Source: Curtobacterium herbarum | GTDB lineage: Bacteria; Actinomycetota; Actinomycetes; Actinomycetales; Microbacteriaceae | Length of the DNA: 64,000 nt | Assembly: GCF_016907335.1 (NCBI RefSeq) | Contig: NZ_JAFBBT010000001.1 | Location: forward strand, 3,038,001-3,102,000 | Reading direction: 5' to 3' | Shown here: positions 29,728 to 38,355 of the stretch, piece after piece | Layout: each line of letters starts with the position of its first letter | How positions within the stretch are numbered: position 1 is the first letter of the stretch | Made by a program: the position numbers and the translations under genes | Notes under the pieces: model-generated | Databases searched by the model: none | What the model was told of the DNA's origin: nothing | Seen by the model: only the letters and a program-made list of their open reading frames with translations

Positions 29728-30707
29728 GCGGCCGTTCGCTGCTGCTCGAGGTCGCTGTCGACCATCATCCGCACCAGGTCGGCGAACTGGACCTCCGGCT
29801 GCCACCCGAGGACGTCCCGGGCCTTGCTCGAGTCACCGATGAGGAGGTCGACCTCTGCCGGGCGGAAGAACTCCGGGTCCTGCCGGACGTGGTGCTCCCA
29901 GTCCGTGATGCCGACGTGCTCGAAGGCGACCTGCAGGAACTCGCGGACCGAGTGCGTCTCGTTCGTGGAGACGACGTAGTCGTCGGGAGCGTCCTGCTGG
30001 AGCATCCGCCACATGGCGTCGACCGAGTCGCCTGCGAACCCCCAGTCGCGCTTCGCGTCGAGGTTGCCGAGCGTGAGGTCGTCCTGCAGGCCGAGCGCGA
30101 TCCGGGCGACACTGGTCGAGATCTTCCGGGTGACGAACTCGGGGCCGCGCAGGGGCGACTCGTGGTTGAAGAGGATCCCGCTCGACGCGTGCATGCCGTA
30201 GGACTCGCGGTAGTTGACCGTCATGTGGTGCCCGAACGCCTTCGCGACGCCGTAGGGCGAGCGAGGCCACAGGAGTGTGTCCTCGCGCTGTGGGACCTGT
30301 TGCACCCGGCCGAACATCTCCGAGCTGGACGCCTGGTAGAAGCGCACCCGCGACGGGTCGGCTCCCGCGTGGAGGCGGATCGCTTCGAGCAGGTTCAGCA
30401 CGCCCATGCCGGTGACCTGGCTGGTGAGGTGGGCGTTCTCCCACGAGTAGGCGACGAACGAGATCGCGCCGAGGTTGTAGACCTCGTCCGGCTGCGATCG
30501 GTCGAGTGCTCGGAGGAGCGAGGACTGGTCCTGGAGGTCGCCGGTGATGAGGGTGATCTCCGGCACCCAGGCTCGGACGAACGGGACCTTCGGGTTGTTC
30601 TGCCCGCGGACGAGACCGAACACCTCGTACCCCTTGGACACGAGCAGACGAGCGAGGTACATGCCGTCCTGGCCGGTGATCCCCGTGATCAGTGCGCGCT
30701 TCGACAT
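29724..30707 (-). CDS. gmd: GDP-mannose 4,6-dehydratase
   Basis: A 327-residue extended SDR. NAD motif TGITGQDGMYLARLL at the N-terminus; catalytic YQASSSEMFG and SPYGVAKAFGHH; GDP-mannose block FNHESPLRGPEFVTRKIS; GNLDAKRDWGFAGD is typical of Gmd. It converts GDP-mannose to GDP-4-keto-6-deoxymannose. GGGAG lies 8 nt before ATG 30707. It is transcribed with the related gene downstream. The polysaccharide locus at 1-7.9 kb is the likely user of the sugar. Confidence 0.9.
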   Translation of the reverse strand: MSKRALITGITGQDGMYLARLLVSKGYEVFGLVRGQNNPKVPFVRAWVPEITLITGDLQDQSSLLRALDRSQPDEVYNLGAISFVAYSWENAHLTSQVTGMGVLNLLEAIRLHAGADPSRVRFYQASSSEMFGRVQQVPQREDTLLWPRSPYGVAKAFGHHMTVNYRESYGMHASSGILFNHESPLRGPEFVTRKISTSVARIALGLQDDLTLGNLDAKRDWGFAGDSVDAMWRMLQQDAPDDYVVSTNETHSVREFLQVAFEHVGITDWEHHVRQDPEFFRPAEVDLLIGDSSKARDVLGWQPEVQFADLVRMMVDSDLEQQRTAA

Positions 30708-31031
30708 CGTGGTTCTCCCATGTGATATGTGAAGTTCAGCATAGCACCTGATCGGCCCTGGCCTTGCGCGGCACGACTGCGCAGTCGTACGGTGAGGCGT
30801 ACCCCGTCGTCACTGCGGGGCCCCGGTGCGGGACGACCGACCGGCGGCACGGGTGGCGGCCACGGGGCCTCCCGACGGGAACGGATCCGGCATTGCGCGA
30901 GACCACCGGCACTGCGCCACAGCAGCCGCTGTCCCTGCGCTGACACCGTGACCTCGCCCGCCGACCGGTGGGACCGCCGCCCTCGCGGCTGACGGTGTCG
31001 TGCGCCCGCACGACCACCGGAAGGCATCCGC
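30708..31031. promoter_or_regulatory. Divergent intergenic region of gmd and ABC-F gene
   Basis: Close to gmd there is an AT-rich stretch with TATGCT on the minus strand, a possible -10 box. Copy 2 of the 46-bp element lies at 30764-30809. The remaining 220 nt before the ABC-F gene shows no gene or clear signal; GGAAGG is the ribosome-binding site of the ABC-F gene. Confidence 0.45.
30764..30809 (-). repeat. 46-bp element, copy 2 (upstream of gmd)
   Basis: It contains the exact 16-bp palindrome ACGACTGCGCAGTCGT (30773-30788), followed by ACGGTGAGGCGTACCCCG. It is oriented towards gmd exactly as copy 1 is towards the DUF3140 gene. Confidence 0.85.
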
Positions 31032-32678
31032 ATGCCCGTCTCCCCCGCCGTCGTCCTGCACGACGTCTCCCTCGCCTGGCCCGACGGCACCGTCGCGCTC
31101 GACCACCTCAGCACCGCGTTCGGTCGCGGCCGAACCGCGCTCGTCGGCCGGAACGGCGCCGGCAAGTCGACGCTCGTCCGTCTCGTCACCGGAGAACTCA
31201 CGCCGACGAGCGGCACCGTCACGACGACGGGACCGGTGGACCACCTGCCGCAGCGCGTCCAGGGGGCCGTGCCGCGCCTCCCGTCCGGCGCGTACCCACC
31301 TGCCGGCCGGGAGGCACGCCCCACCACCCCGGACACGGTCGCGGACCTGCTCGGGGTCGGCCCGCAGGTCCGGGCGCTCCGCGCGGTCCTCGGCGGGGAC
31401 GCGACACCCGCGCAGTTCGAGGCCGTCGACGACGCCTGGGACGTCGAGGAACGGGCCGGAGCAGCGCTGGCGGCGCTCGACCTCGGGTCCGGAGCAGCGC
31501 TCGGCGCCGCGGACCTCGACCGGCCGGTGCAGACCCTCTCCGGCGGTCAGGCGCTGCTCGTGGCGGTCGCGGGCATCCGGCTCCGGGGTCGGCCGATCGC
31601 GTTCCTCGACGAGCCGACGAACAACCTGGACCGGCGCGCGCGGGCGGCCCTGCTCGACCTCGTGGACTCATGGCGCGGCACCCTCGTCGTGGGGAGCCAC
31701 GACCGCGAACTGCTCGAGCACGTCGACGAGGTCGTGGAGCTCCGCGACGGCAGCGCGACCGTGTTCGGCGGGACGTACTCGGCGTTCGCGGAGCACCTCG
31801 CGGTGCAGCAGGCCGCCGTCGCCCGCGAGGTCCGGGTCGCCGAACAGCGCCACCGCGCCGAGAAGCGCCAACGGATCCAGGCCGAGACGACCATCGCTCG
31901 GCGGGCGAAGGCGGGCGCGGCCTCGGCGTCCTCGATGCCGGCGATCCTGGCGAACGAGCGCCGGAAGCAGGCCGAGGCAACGGCCGGACGGCTGCGCTCC
32001 GGTGCCGCGTCGGCCGAGGCGCAGGCGCTCGCGTCCGTGCAGGAGGCCGGCCGCCGGCTGCGGTCCGACGACGTGCTCAGCGTGGACCTGCCCGACCCCG
32101 GCGTGCCGGCTGCCCGGCGGATCGCGACGGTCACGGTCCGGGGTCGGGCGACGGTCGTCCAGGGGCCGGAGCGGGTCGCCGTCGCCGGGGACAACGGGGT
32201 CGGCAAGTCCACCCTCCTCGACCAGCTCGTCGGGCTGCCGGGTGCCCGGGCGCACCCGCTGCCGGACACGTCAGCCCGAGCGCACACCGACCGGGTCGGG
32301 TACCTGCCGCAGCGGAAGGACACGCTCGACGACGGCGCCTCGGTGCTCGAGAACGTCCGGCGTGCCGCGCCCGACGTGGCACCGGCGGAGCTCCGGAACC
32401 GCCTCGCCCGGTTCCTGGTCCGCGGGGACACCGTGGACCGCGCCGTCGGGACGCTGTCGGGTGGGGAGCGGTTCCGCGTGGCACTGGCCGGGCTCGTGCT
32501 CGCGGACCCGCCGCCGCAGCTGCTGGTGCTCGACGAGCCGACGAACGACCTCGACCTGACGAGCGTCGACCAGCTCGTCGCGGCGCTCCGGGCGTACCGC
32601 GGCGCCCTCGTGGTGGTGAGTCACGACGAGCAGTTCCTCGGCGAGCTCGCCCTCGACCTCCGGATCGAGCTCACCTGA
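31032..32678 (+). CDS. ABC-F family ATPase
   Basis: A 548-residue protein with two ABC domains and no membrane segment. Domain 1: GRNGAGKST (about 38-46), LSGGQALL, FLDEPTNNLD. Domain 2: GDNGVGKST, LSGGERFRVA, VLDEPTNDLD. The linker between them (about residues 250-345) is charged and helical, as in ABC-F translation factors. These act on the ribosome, some giving resistance to ribosome-targeting antibiotics; which type this is cannot be told. GGAAGG precedes the ATG. Confidence 0.88.
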   Translation: MPVSPAVVLHDVSLAWPDGTVALDHLSTAFGRGRTALVGRNGAGKSTLVRLVTGELTPTSGTVTTTGPVDHLPQRVQGAVPRLPSGAYPPAGREARPTTPDTVADLLGVGPQVRALRAVLGGDATPAQFEAVDDAWDVEERAGAALAALDLGSGAALGAADLDRPVQTLSGGQALLVAVAGIRLRGRPIAFLDEPTNNLDRRARAALLDLVDSWRGTLVVGSHDRELLEHVDEVVELRDGSATVFGGTYSAFAEHLAVQQAAVAREVRVAEQRHRAEKRQRIQAETTIARRAKAGAASASSMPAILANERRKQAEATAGRLRSGAASAEAQALASVQEAGRRLRSDDVLSVDLPDPGVPAARRIATVTVRGRATVVQGPERVAVAGDNGVGKSTLLDQLVGLPGARAHPLPDTSARAHTDRVGYLPQRKDTLDDGASVLENVRRAAPDVAPAELRNRLARFLVRGDTVDRAVGTLSGGERFRVALAGLVLADPPPQLLVLDEPTNDLDLTSVDQLVAALRAYRGALVVVSHDEQFLGELALDLRIELT

Positions 32679-32742
32679 GGCTCGGGTGGGCGGACACGAC
32701 TCGGCTCCGCGACGCCGCAGGGTGTCCGCGGGGCCGAGCCTC
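32677..32742. terminator. Nested hairpin after ABC-F gene
   Basis: Outer stem GAGGCTCGG (32677-32685) with CCGAGCCTC (32734-32742); inner stem GCGGACAC (32690-32697) with GTGTCCGC (32722-32729). It lies between converging genes. Confidence 0.6.
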
Positions 32743-32778
32743 GGCGCCACGGCTGGCGGCCGGGCCGGCGGCCGGCCG

Positions 32779-33498
32779 TCAGCGCCGGCGGGACGGCCGG
32801 ATCGAGAGCATCTCGACGGTGCCGCGCTCCGGCAGGTCGACGACGGTCCGGACGGCATCCGCGACGTCCGACGGTGCGAGGTAGTAGTCGGTGTCGTAGT
32901 CCTCGCCGAGCTTCTCGGTGAGCGCCCGCTGCATGTCCGAGTCGGTGCGGCCCGGGTGCACGCTCGACACCCGCACGCCGTTCGCCCGCTCCTCTTCACG
33001 CAGGGCGTCGGTGAACGCCCGGAGCGCGAACTTCGACGCCGCGTACACGCCACCCCCGGCCCCGGCGGTGAACCCGGACCCGCTGTTGATCGTCACGACG
33101 ATGCCCCGCGCGGCCCGGAGGCCCGGCAGTGCGACGCGCGTGAGCTCGGCGACGGCGAAGACGTTCGTGGCGAAGACGGCCTCCCACGTGTCCCGCGGGG
33201 TGTCCGCGACCCGGGTGCCCTGCTCGACGCCCGCGGAGTGCACGAGGACGTCGACCCAGCTCGGCACGGCCGGCACGTCGCCGGCGCCGAGGTCGCCGAC
33301 GAACGGCTCCGCGCTCGGCAGCGCGGCGACGACCGCGGCGACCGCCTCGGCGTCGCGTCCGCCGACCAGCACGTGGTGCGTCCGGCCGAGGTCCTCGGCG
33401 ATCGCGCGGCCGATGCCCCGGGTCGCGCCGGTGACGAGGGCCACCGGGCGGTCGTTGTCGGGGGTGGAGACGGGGACGGGAGGCGCGGTGTCGGTCAC
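32779..33498 (-). CDS. Short-chain dehydrogenase/reductase
   Basis: A 239-residue classical SDR. Cofactor motif TGATRGIG (about 24-31), NNAG equivalent VHSAG, catalytic Ser in INSGSG and YAASK with Tyr and Lys. GGRD after the second strand suggests NADPH. The start is GTG 33498; M-containing alternatives would cut the cofactor motif. Substrate unknown. Single gene, convergent with the ABC-F gene. Confidence 0.88.
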   Translation of the reverse strand: MTDTAPPVPVSTPDNDRPVALVTGATRGIGRAIAEDLGRTHHVLVGGRDAEAVAAVVAALPSAEPFVGDLGAGDVPAVPSWVDVLVHSAGVEQGTRVADTPRDTWEAVFATNVFAVAELTRVALPGLRAARGIVVTINSGSGFTAGAGGGVYAASKFALRAFTDALREEERANGVRVSSVHPGRTDSDMQRALTEKLGEDYDTDYYLAPSDVADAVRTVVDLPERGTVEMLSIRPSRRR

Positions 33499-33573
33499 GC
33501 AGGCCAGCCTACGGAACCGGTACCGCGCCTCCCGTCCGGGTGGTGCGTCCGCGCGTCGCGCGGCCGCCGACGC

Positions 33574-34617
33574 TCAGTCGTGGTCCTTGGTGCGGCCGGC
33601 GCTCTCGCGGATGCGGATGCCCTGCAGGACGTCCTCGGCGCGCTTCTCGTCCTGCTTCTCGATCTGGCGGGTGTCGCGCTCGGGGAGCTGGATGTCCACC
33701 TCCGCGTGGATGCCGGCCTGCAGTTCACGGCCGCGCTCGAGCTCGGCGTCGAACTCGGCGCCGAAGAGCAGCGCGTTGTTCGTGATCCAGATCCACAGCA
33801 GGAAGATGATCACGCCACCGAGGGAGCCGTACGTCGCGTTGTAGTTCGAGAAGTTGCCGATGTAGAAGCCGAAGCCGACGCTCGCGATGACCCAGATGAC
33901 GATCGCCACGATCGCGCCGCCGCTGACCCACTTGAACTTCGACTGCCGGACGTTCGGCGACCAGTAGTAGAGCACCGCGACGATGACGATCATGACGACG
34001 AGCAGGATCGGCCACTGCACGATCGACAGCACGAGGGCGGCGGCGTCACCGAGGCCGATGAGGTCACCGAAGCTGCGGGCGAGGGGACCGGAGACCAGGG
34101 CGAGCAGGCCGATGACGAGCAGGACGACCGTGGTCACGGTGACGCCGAGCATCGTCGGGCGGAGCTTCCAGATCGGCCGCCCCTCGCGGACGTTGTAGAT
34201 GCGGTTCATCGCGCGGCCGAAGGCGCCGACGTAGCCGGAGGCCGACCACAGCGCACCGAGCAGACCGACGATGAACGTCACCGGGGCGGCGTCGGAGCGG
34301 ACCAGGCCGTTGACCGGGTCCTTCAGCAGGTTCGCGACGTCACCGCCGCCGATGTTCCGGACGATCTGCAGCAGCGTGTCGATCGTGTCGCTGGGGTTCG
34401 ACACGAGGCCGAGGATCGACACGATCGCCAGCAGCCCGGGGAAGAGCGCGAGGACCGTGTAGTACGTCAGGCTCGCGGCCAGGTCGGTGCACTGGTCGCT
34501 CGTGAACTCCCGCAGGGTCTTCTTGAGCGTGTACGTGAACGACGGCTTCGTGAGGTCCGTCGGGCTGTCCGGCTTCCGGGGGTCGTCCGGGGCCGGCTTC
34601 TGCGATGCCTTCGCCAT
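33574..34617 (-). CDS. YihY/BrkB-type membrane protein
   Basis: A 347-residue inner-membrane protein with about six helices. The N-terminal block LAASLTYYTVLALFPGLLAI is the family signature, and FNRAMNRIYNVRE-type and YNATYGSLGGVIIFLLWIW sequence follow. A charged C-terminal tail (about 60 residues) lies in the cytoplasm. Function unknown; the family was once mistaken for RNase BN. It is 2 nt downstream of the next gene and likely in one operon with it. Confidence 0.88.
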   Translation of the reverse strand: MAKASQKPAPDDPRKPDSPTDLTKPSFTYTLKKTLREFTSDQCTDLAASLTYYTVLALFPGLLAIVSILGLVSNPSDTIDTLLQIVRNIGGGDVANLLKDPVNGLVRSDAAPVTFIVGLLGALWSASGYVGAFGRAMNRIYNVREGRPIWKLRPTMLGVTVTTVVLLVIGLLALVSGPLARSFGDLIGLGDAAALVLSIVQWPILLVVMIVIVAVLYYWSPNVRQSKFKWVSGGAIVAIVIWVIASVGFGFYIGNFSNYNATYGSLGGVIIFLLWIWITNNALLFGAEFDAELERGRELQAGIHAEVDIQLPERDTRQIEKQDEKRAEDVLQGIRIRESAGRTKDHD

Positions 34618-34619
34618 GG

Positions 34620-35081
34620 TCAGCCCTTCATCGCCTTCGTCATCTGCTTGATCGACTTCTTCGCCCGTGCCGCGTCCTTCTTGCGGCGCTTCGCGGCAGC
34701 CTGACGTTCCTGGAACACCGGGTTGCCCGTCGGGTCCTTCCGCGCGAACACGGGGACGCCCGTCGACTTGCCGTCCTTGCCGACCTTCACCGGCTTGAAC
34801 ACCGGGACGGGTGCCGGCTCGCGGAGAGCCCCCAGCCGCGCTGCGGGGTGGTTGCGGATCCGGGTCCCGACGATGATCGCGGCGAGCCCGGCGACGGCGG
34901 TCATCGCGACGGCCACGAGCGGCGTGGGGTCGCGGTGCCAGCGCTGTCGGGTCTTCGCGAGGGCGAGACGGGTGCGCGCGGGCACGTCGGACTTCTGCCG
35001 GATGCGCGCGACCGTGTCGACGATGCGCTCCCGGGTCCGCACGTTCCGGAGCTCGAGCTCGGGCATGGAGTCGTTGGGCAT
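34620..35081 (-). CDS. Hypothetical membrane-anchored basic protein
   Basis: A 153-residue protein: a charged N-terminal helix (about 1-45), one membrane segment (PLVAVAMTAVAGLAAIIVG, about 55-73), then a Lys/Arg-rich tail ending in KKSIKQMTKAMKG. AGGGA precedes ATG 35081; ATG 35066 is also possible. The family is not known to me. Operon with the YihY-type gene. Confidence 0.7.
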   Translation of the reverse strand: MPNDSMPELELRNVRTRERIVDTVARIRQKSDVPARTRLALAKTRQRWHRDPTPLVAVAMTAVAGLAAIIVGTRIRNHPAARLGALREPAPVPVFKPVKVGKDGKSTGVPVFARKDPTGNPVFQERQAAAKRRKKDAARAKKSIKQMTKAMKG

Positions 35082-35196
35082 GGTCCCTGAGTACACGCTC
35101 CGCGGTGAGTGCCGCCGCGGGCGCGCGGATGTGGGCCCGAACGTCCCGCGTGCGCACCCGGGTCGGGGTGTGCAGGCGGGACGTCCGGGCCGCGCG

Positions 35197-35317
35197 TCGT
35201 CGGACGCTGCGTCGTCGGGCGGCGTCGTCGGGCGGCGCGTCGGGCGCTGCGTCGTCCGGCGCTGCGTCCGGCGCTGCGGCGTCCGGCTGCGTCCGGCGCT
35301 GCGGCGTCCGGCTGCGT
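35197..35317. repeat. GC-rich imperfect tandem repeats
   Basis: Many GTCGTCGGGCGGC and GTCCGGCGCTGC units occur in a row, ending in two exact 25-bp copies at 35266-35290 and 35291-35315. They fill the gap between the alpha/beta hydrolase gene (ends 35324) and the hypothetical gene starting at 35081. Confidence 0.85.
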
Positions 35318-35323
35318 CCTGTC

Positions 35324-36175
35324 TCAGGCCAGGCCGGTGGTCCGGAGCAGTCGGTCGACGAGCCCGGTGCGCCACGGCACCGAGGACCAGCCGTGGTCGG
35401 CGCCGTCGACCTCGACGTACGTCGCACCCGGCAGCAGTCCGGCGTACCGGCGGCCGTACTCGACGGGGACGATCGTGTCGCCGGTGCCGTGCACGACGAC
35501 GGCAGGGCCCGGGTAGCCCGCGGCCGGACCCCAGACGTCCAGGCCGGCCCGGACCTCGTCGATGAACGCCGTGCCGAGGGCCATTCCGCCGAAGTCGAAC
35601 CAGCCACGCTGACGGGCGGGGGCGAGGGGCTGCCCCTGGATCTCGTCCTTGCCGACGATGTCGTCCACCACGACGCCGGCGGGCGACCAGAGCGTCAACG
35701 AGGCCACGAGCTCCGGCACCCGGGCAGCGGCGAGGACGGACTCGACCCCGCCCAGGCTGTGGGCGACCAGGTGGACCGGACGTGATCCACCGTCGGCCGC
35801 CAGTGCTCGGACCATCGCGACGACCTGGTCGACCTCGTCGCCGATCGTGATGTCCGCGAAGTCCCCGTCGCTGAAGCCGTGTCCGAGCCGGTCGTACGAG
35901 CGAACCCCGGCGCCGCGGGCGGCGAGTGCGCGGGCCGCCTGCACGAACAGCTGCTGCGAGCCGGTCGCGTTGCTGCCGAAGCCGTGCACGAGCAGGACGA
36001 GCGGTGCGTCCGTCCCGCGGTCGACCGTGTTCCACTGCCAGCCACGCAGGGTCGCGCCACGGTGGTCGAGGGTGATCGGCGCGGGCGCCGGCGCGGCCGC
36101 CGTGTCCGTCGCGCCGGTCACGTCAGCCGGTCCGGTCACGCCAGCCGGTCCGGTCACGTCAGTCGGTCCGGTCAC
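35324..36175 (-). CDS. Alpha/beta-hydrolase with N-terminal hexapeptide repeat
   Basis: A 283-residue hydrolase: oxyanion loop VHGFGSNATGSQQ, nucleophile elbow AHSLGG, acid in HGTGDTIVP, catalytic His in GADHGWSS. The first 22 residues are four near-copies of [13 protein letters not shown] take the first GTG (36175) after the padC stop as start; later repeats also begin with GTG, so the true start is ambiguous. It lies directly downstream of padC in the same direction and could act on esters of phenolic acids, but that is only contextual. Confidence 0.75.
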   Translation of the reverse strand: MTGPTDVTGPAGVTGPADVTGATDTAAAPAPAPITLDHRGATLRGWQWNTVDRGTDAPLVLLVHGFGSNATGSQQLFVQAARALAARGAGVRSYDRLGHGFSDGDFADITIGDEVDQVVAMVRALAADGGSRPVHLVAHSLGGVESVLAAARVPELVASLTLWSPAGVVVDDIVGKDEIQGQPLAPARQRGWFDFGGMALGTAFIDEVRAGLDVWGPAAGYPGPAVVVHGTGDTIVPVEYGRRYAGLLPGATYVEVDGADHGWSSVPWRTGLVDRLLRTTGLA

Positions 36176-36188
36176 GTCAGTTGGTCCG
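36117..36188. repeat. Four tandem copies of an 18-bp unit at a gene junction
   Basis: Units with the form GTCACGTCAGCCGGTCCG lie at 36117-36134, 36135-36152, 36153-36170 and 36171-36188. The last one holds the final codons and stop of padC; the others encode the start of the hydrolase. Confidence 0.9.
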
Positions 36189-36704
36189 GTCGGCGAACCC
36201 GGCCGGGAGGTCCGCGGGAGCCGTGTCCACGATCGTCTCGTCGTCCTCGCCCACGTGCTCGAACAGCGTGATGTGGGCGAACTCGGGCACGACGTAGATC
36301 GGGTACGTGGGGCCGGCGTCGCGGTGTTCGCGCATGAGGTCGAGGTGGTCGTTCTGGAACAGCACGGTCTTGCTGCCGTCGAGCTCCACCCAGTGCGGGA
36401 AGAAGATCGTGCCGTGCAGCACCCGCTCACCGGGGACGACGTTCACGACGACGCTCGTACCGGTCGGCTCGTTCCAGGACACCTTGTAGACGCCGGCGGT
36501 CAGCACGACGAGGTCGACGGTCTGGTCCTTGACCCAGCGCCCGCCGACCATGCCGGTGTGGATGCGGTAGTCGATCGTCGTGGCGTTCTTGACGTACATC
36601 TCGTACTGCCAGCCGTTGGCGTACGTGTAGATGAACCGGTGTCCGACGATGCCGGAGAGGTCCTGCTGGGGTTCGGGGTGCTCGACGCTGGTGGTGATGT
36701 CCAT
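36177..36704 (-). CDS. padC: Phenolic acid decarboxylase
   Basis: A 175-residue member of the PAD lipocalin-like family. Family blocks are [50 protein letters not shown] and [12 protein letters not shown]. The Tyr pair ([10 protein letters not shown]), Arg in YRIH and Glu in WNEPTGT are the known active-site residues. It decarboxylates p-coumaric, ferulic or caffeic acid to the vinyl phenol, a detoxification step for plant-derived acids. ATG 36704 is at the usual family start. A MarR-type regulator is divergent, as PadR/MarR control is usual. Confidence 0.94.
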   Translation of the reverse strand: MDITTSVEHPEPQQDLSGIVGHRFIYTYANGWQYEMYVKNATTIDYRIHTGMVGGRWVKDQTVDLVVLTAGVYKVSWNEPTGTSVVVNVVPGERVLHGTIFFPHWVELDGSKTVLFQNDHLDLMREHRDAGPTYPIYVVPEFAHITLFEHVGEDDETIVDTAPADLPAGFADRTN

Positions 36705-36768
36705 GTCCCCGAGTTTGCTCCACAACTACGTTTGTTGCAATCCTTTCTGCTGCGACTACCCTGAGGGA

Positions 36769-37272
36769 GTGCGCACCCCGGCGAGTCACCCTGCAGCGAG
36801 CTCCGGGGACCGCGAGCTCCGCGACGCCGCCCGCCGTCTCAGCGCCCAGGTCGGGCCGTTCCGCCGGACGCTCCTCAACGCCTCCCGACTCGAGGGTGAC
36901 CTGCCGTCCGTCCCCGACGCGCAGATCGAGGTCCTCCGCCGACTCGACGAGGACGGCTGGGCGAGCCCGACCGCCCTCGGCCGCGCACTCGGGCTCGCCC
37001 GCTCCACGGTGAGCAACCTCGTCGCCGCGATGGAACGGGACGGCCTGGTCGAACGCCGCCTCGCCCGCGGCGACGGTCGCAGCACCGAGGTCGGGCTGAC
37101 CGAGCTCGCCCGCGAGCGGCTCCGCGTGTACGACGCGGCGGCCGAGCGGCTGCTGCTCAGCGCCCTGGCCGGGCTGCCGGAGGCCGACCGTGCGGTACTG
37201 GTGGCGGCGCTGCCGGTGTTGACGCGCCTCCAGGCCGCGATCGCGGACGCCGGCGGACAACCGAACCCCTGA
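36769..37272 (+). CDS. MarR-family regulator, probable control of padC
   Basis: A 167-residue winged-helix protein. The DNA-binding part is ASPTALGRALGLARSTVSNL followed by the wing GDGRSTEVGLTELAR (about 62-110), with helical dimerisation ends. GTG 36769 lies exactly 6 nt past TACCCT (36757-36762), with TTGCAA 16 nt further upstream, fitting a leaderless message. It is divergent from padC across 64 nt; CAAC-N7-GTTG in that gap is a possible operator. Phenolic acids are the likely ligands. Confidence 0.82.
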   Translation: MRTPASHPAASSGDRELRDAARRLSAQVGPFRRTLLNASRLEGDLPSVPDAQIEVLRRLDEDGWASPTALGRALGLARSTVSNLVAAMERDGLVERRLARGDGRSTEVGLTELARERLRVYDAAAERLLLSALAGLPEADRAVLVAALPVLTRLQAAIADAGGQPNP

Positions 37273-37321
37273 CGCACCGGGGCACGGTGGGCCCGACGTG
37301 CCCGGCGGCATCTCGCCGAGT

Positions 37322-37412
37322 GGTCACGACACCCCGTTGCGCCGACAGGTGAGCGGGGTGTCGTGACCGCTGGGCGGATGCGAGCGGGGTGTCGTGATCG
37401 CTCGGCGGAAGC
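37322..37412. terminator. Hairpin overlapping a 31-bp tandem repeat
   Basis: GGTCACGACACCCCG (37322-37336) pairs with CGGGGTGTCGTGACC (37354-37368). The right arm starts a 31-bp direct repeat (37351-37381 and 37382-37412, four mismatches) with a third partial copy after it. It lies between the converging marR and crtEb genes. Confidence 0.65.
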
Positions 37413-37443
37413 GAGCGGAGCGTCGGCGACACCGGCAAGCGCG

Positions 37444-38355
37444 TCAGTGCGTGAAGGCGAAGCCGATCAGGGCCATCGTCACGATGAAGCCCGACACGTA
37501 GTTGATCCACAGGAAGCGCTTCCACCCCGCGTTCGCCGCCTCGGCCCCGGCGTCGGTGAGGTTCCACCACGGCAGCACGTTGAGCGCGTACGGCACGACG
37601 ACGACCGCCGCGATCGGCCCCGGGAACGCCGAGAACAGCAGCGCCACACCGGCGACCAGGTACGCCACGAAGGCCAGGCGCACGGTCGCGCGGGCACCGA
37701 TGACGGTCGCCACCGACCCGATCCCACCGGCCCGGTCGGCCAGGACGTCCTGCACCGCACCGAACGCGTGCGAGGCGATCCCCCACACGAAGAACGCGAC
37801 GCAGACGGCGACGAGCTGCCCGGTCCACTGTCCGCCGGCGAGCGCCAGCCCGTAGAGGGCCGGGGACACGAAGTGCGTCGACGAGGTGATCGAGTCGAGG
37901 AACGGCTTCTCCTTGAAGCGCAGCCCCGGTGCCGAGTACGCGATGACGGCGAAGACGCTGACCGTCAGGGCGAACCACGACCACGGCCCGCCGAGCAGCA
38001 CGAGCACGAGCAGGAACGGAACGTTCGTGACGACCACGGCCCACAGGGTGGCGCGGTGCACGCTCTTGTCGAGCAGCGCACCCTCGACGCCGCCCTTGCG
38101 CGGGTTGCGCAGGTCGGACTCGTAGTCGAAGACGTCGTTGATGCCGTACATCGCCAGGTTGTACGGCACGAGGAAGTACACGACCCCGACGAGGAACGCG
38201 ACCAGCGAGAACCCGCCGCCGCCCTCGACACCGACCCCGCTGCCGAGCAGGTAGGCGGCGGCGAACGGGTAGGCGGTGTTCACCCAGCTGATCGGCCGCG
38301 AGGACACGAAGAGGGCGCGGAGCGTCGACGGCCTGGAGGCACGGCTCACGGTCAT
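37444..38355 (-). CDS. crtEb: Lycopene elongase (UbiA prenyltransferase)
   Basis: A 303-residue UbiA-type protein with about eight helices. The first Asp-rich motif is NDVFDYESD (about 75-83) and the second is in QDVLADRAG. It adds C5 units to lycopene to give flavuxanthin-type C50 precursors at the membrane. GGAGG precedes ATG 38355. Last gene of the carotenoid operon, overlapping crtYf by ATGA. Confidence 0.92.
   Translation of the reverse strand: MTVSRASRPSTLRALFVSSRPISWVNTAYPFAAAYLLGSGVGVEGGGGFSLVAFLVGVVYFLVPYNLAMYGINDVFDYESDLRNPRKGGVEGALLDKSVHRATLWAVVVTNVPFLLVLVLLGGPWSWFALTVSVFAVIAYSAPGLRFKEKPFLDSITSSTHFVSPALYGLALAGGQWTGQLVAVCVAFFVWGIASHAFGAVQDVLADRAGGIGSVATVIGARATVRLAFVAYLVAGVALLFSAFPGPIAAVVVVPYALNVLPWWNLTDAGAEAANAGWKRFLWINYVSGFIVTMALIGFAFTH

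Noticed and set aside
31000..32559. A 519-codon plus-strand frame overlapping the ABC-F gene
   Set aside because: It reads Arg/Ser-rich sequence in a shifted frame; the ABC-F motifs are all in the frame starting at 31032.
36117..36188. Short regular repeats considered as a CRISPR array
   Set aside because: The 18-bp units are directly adjacent with no spacers, and they are coding. No cas gene is present.
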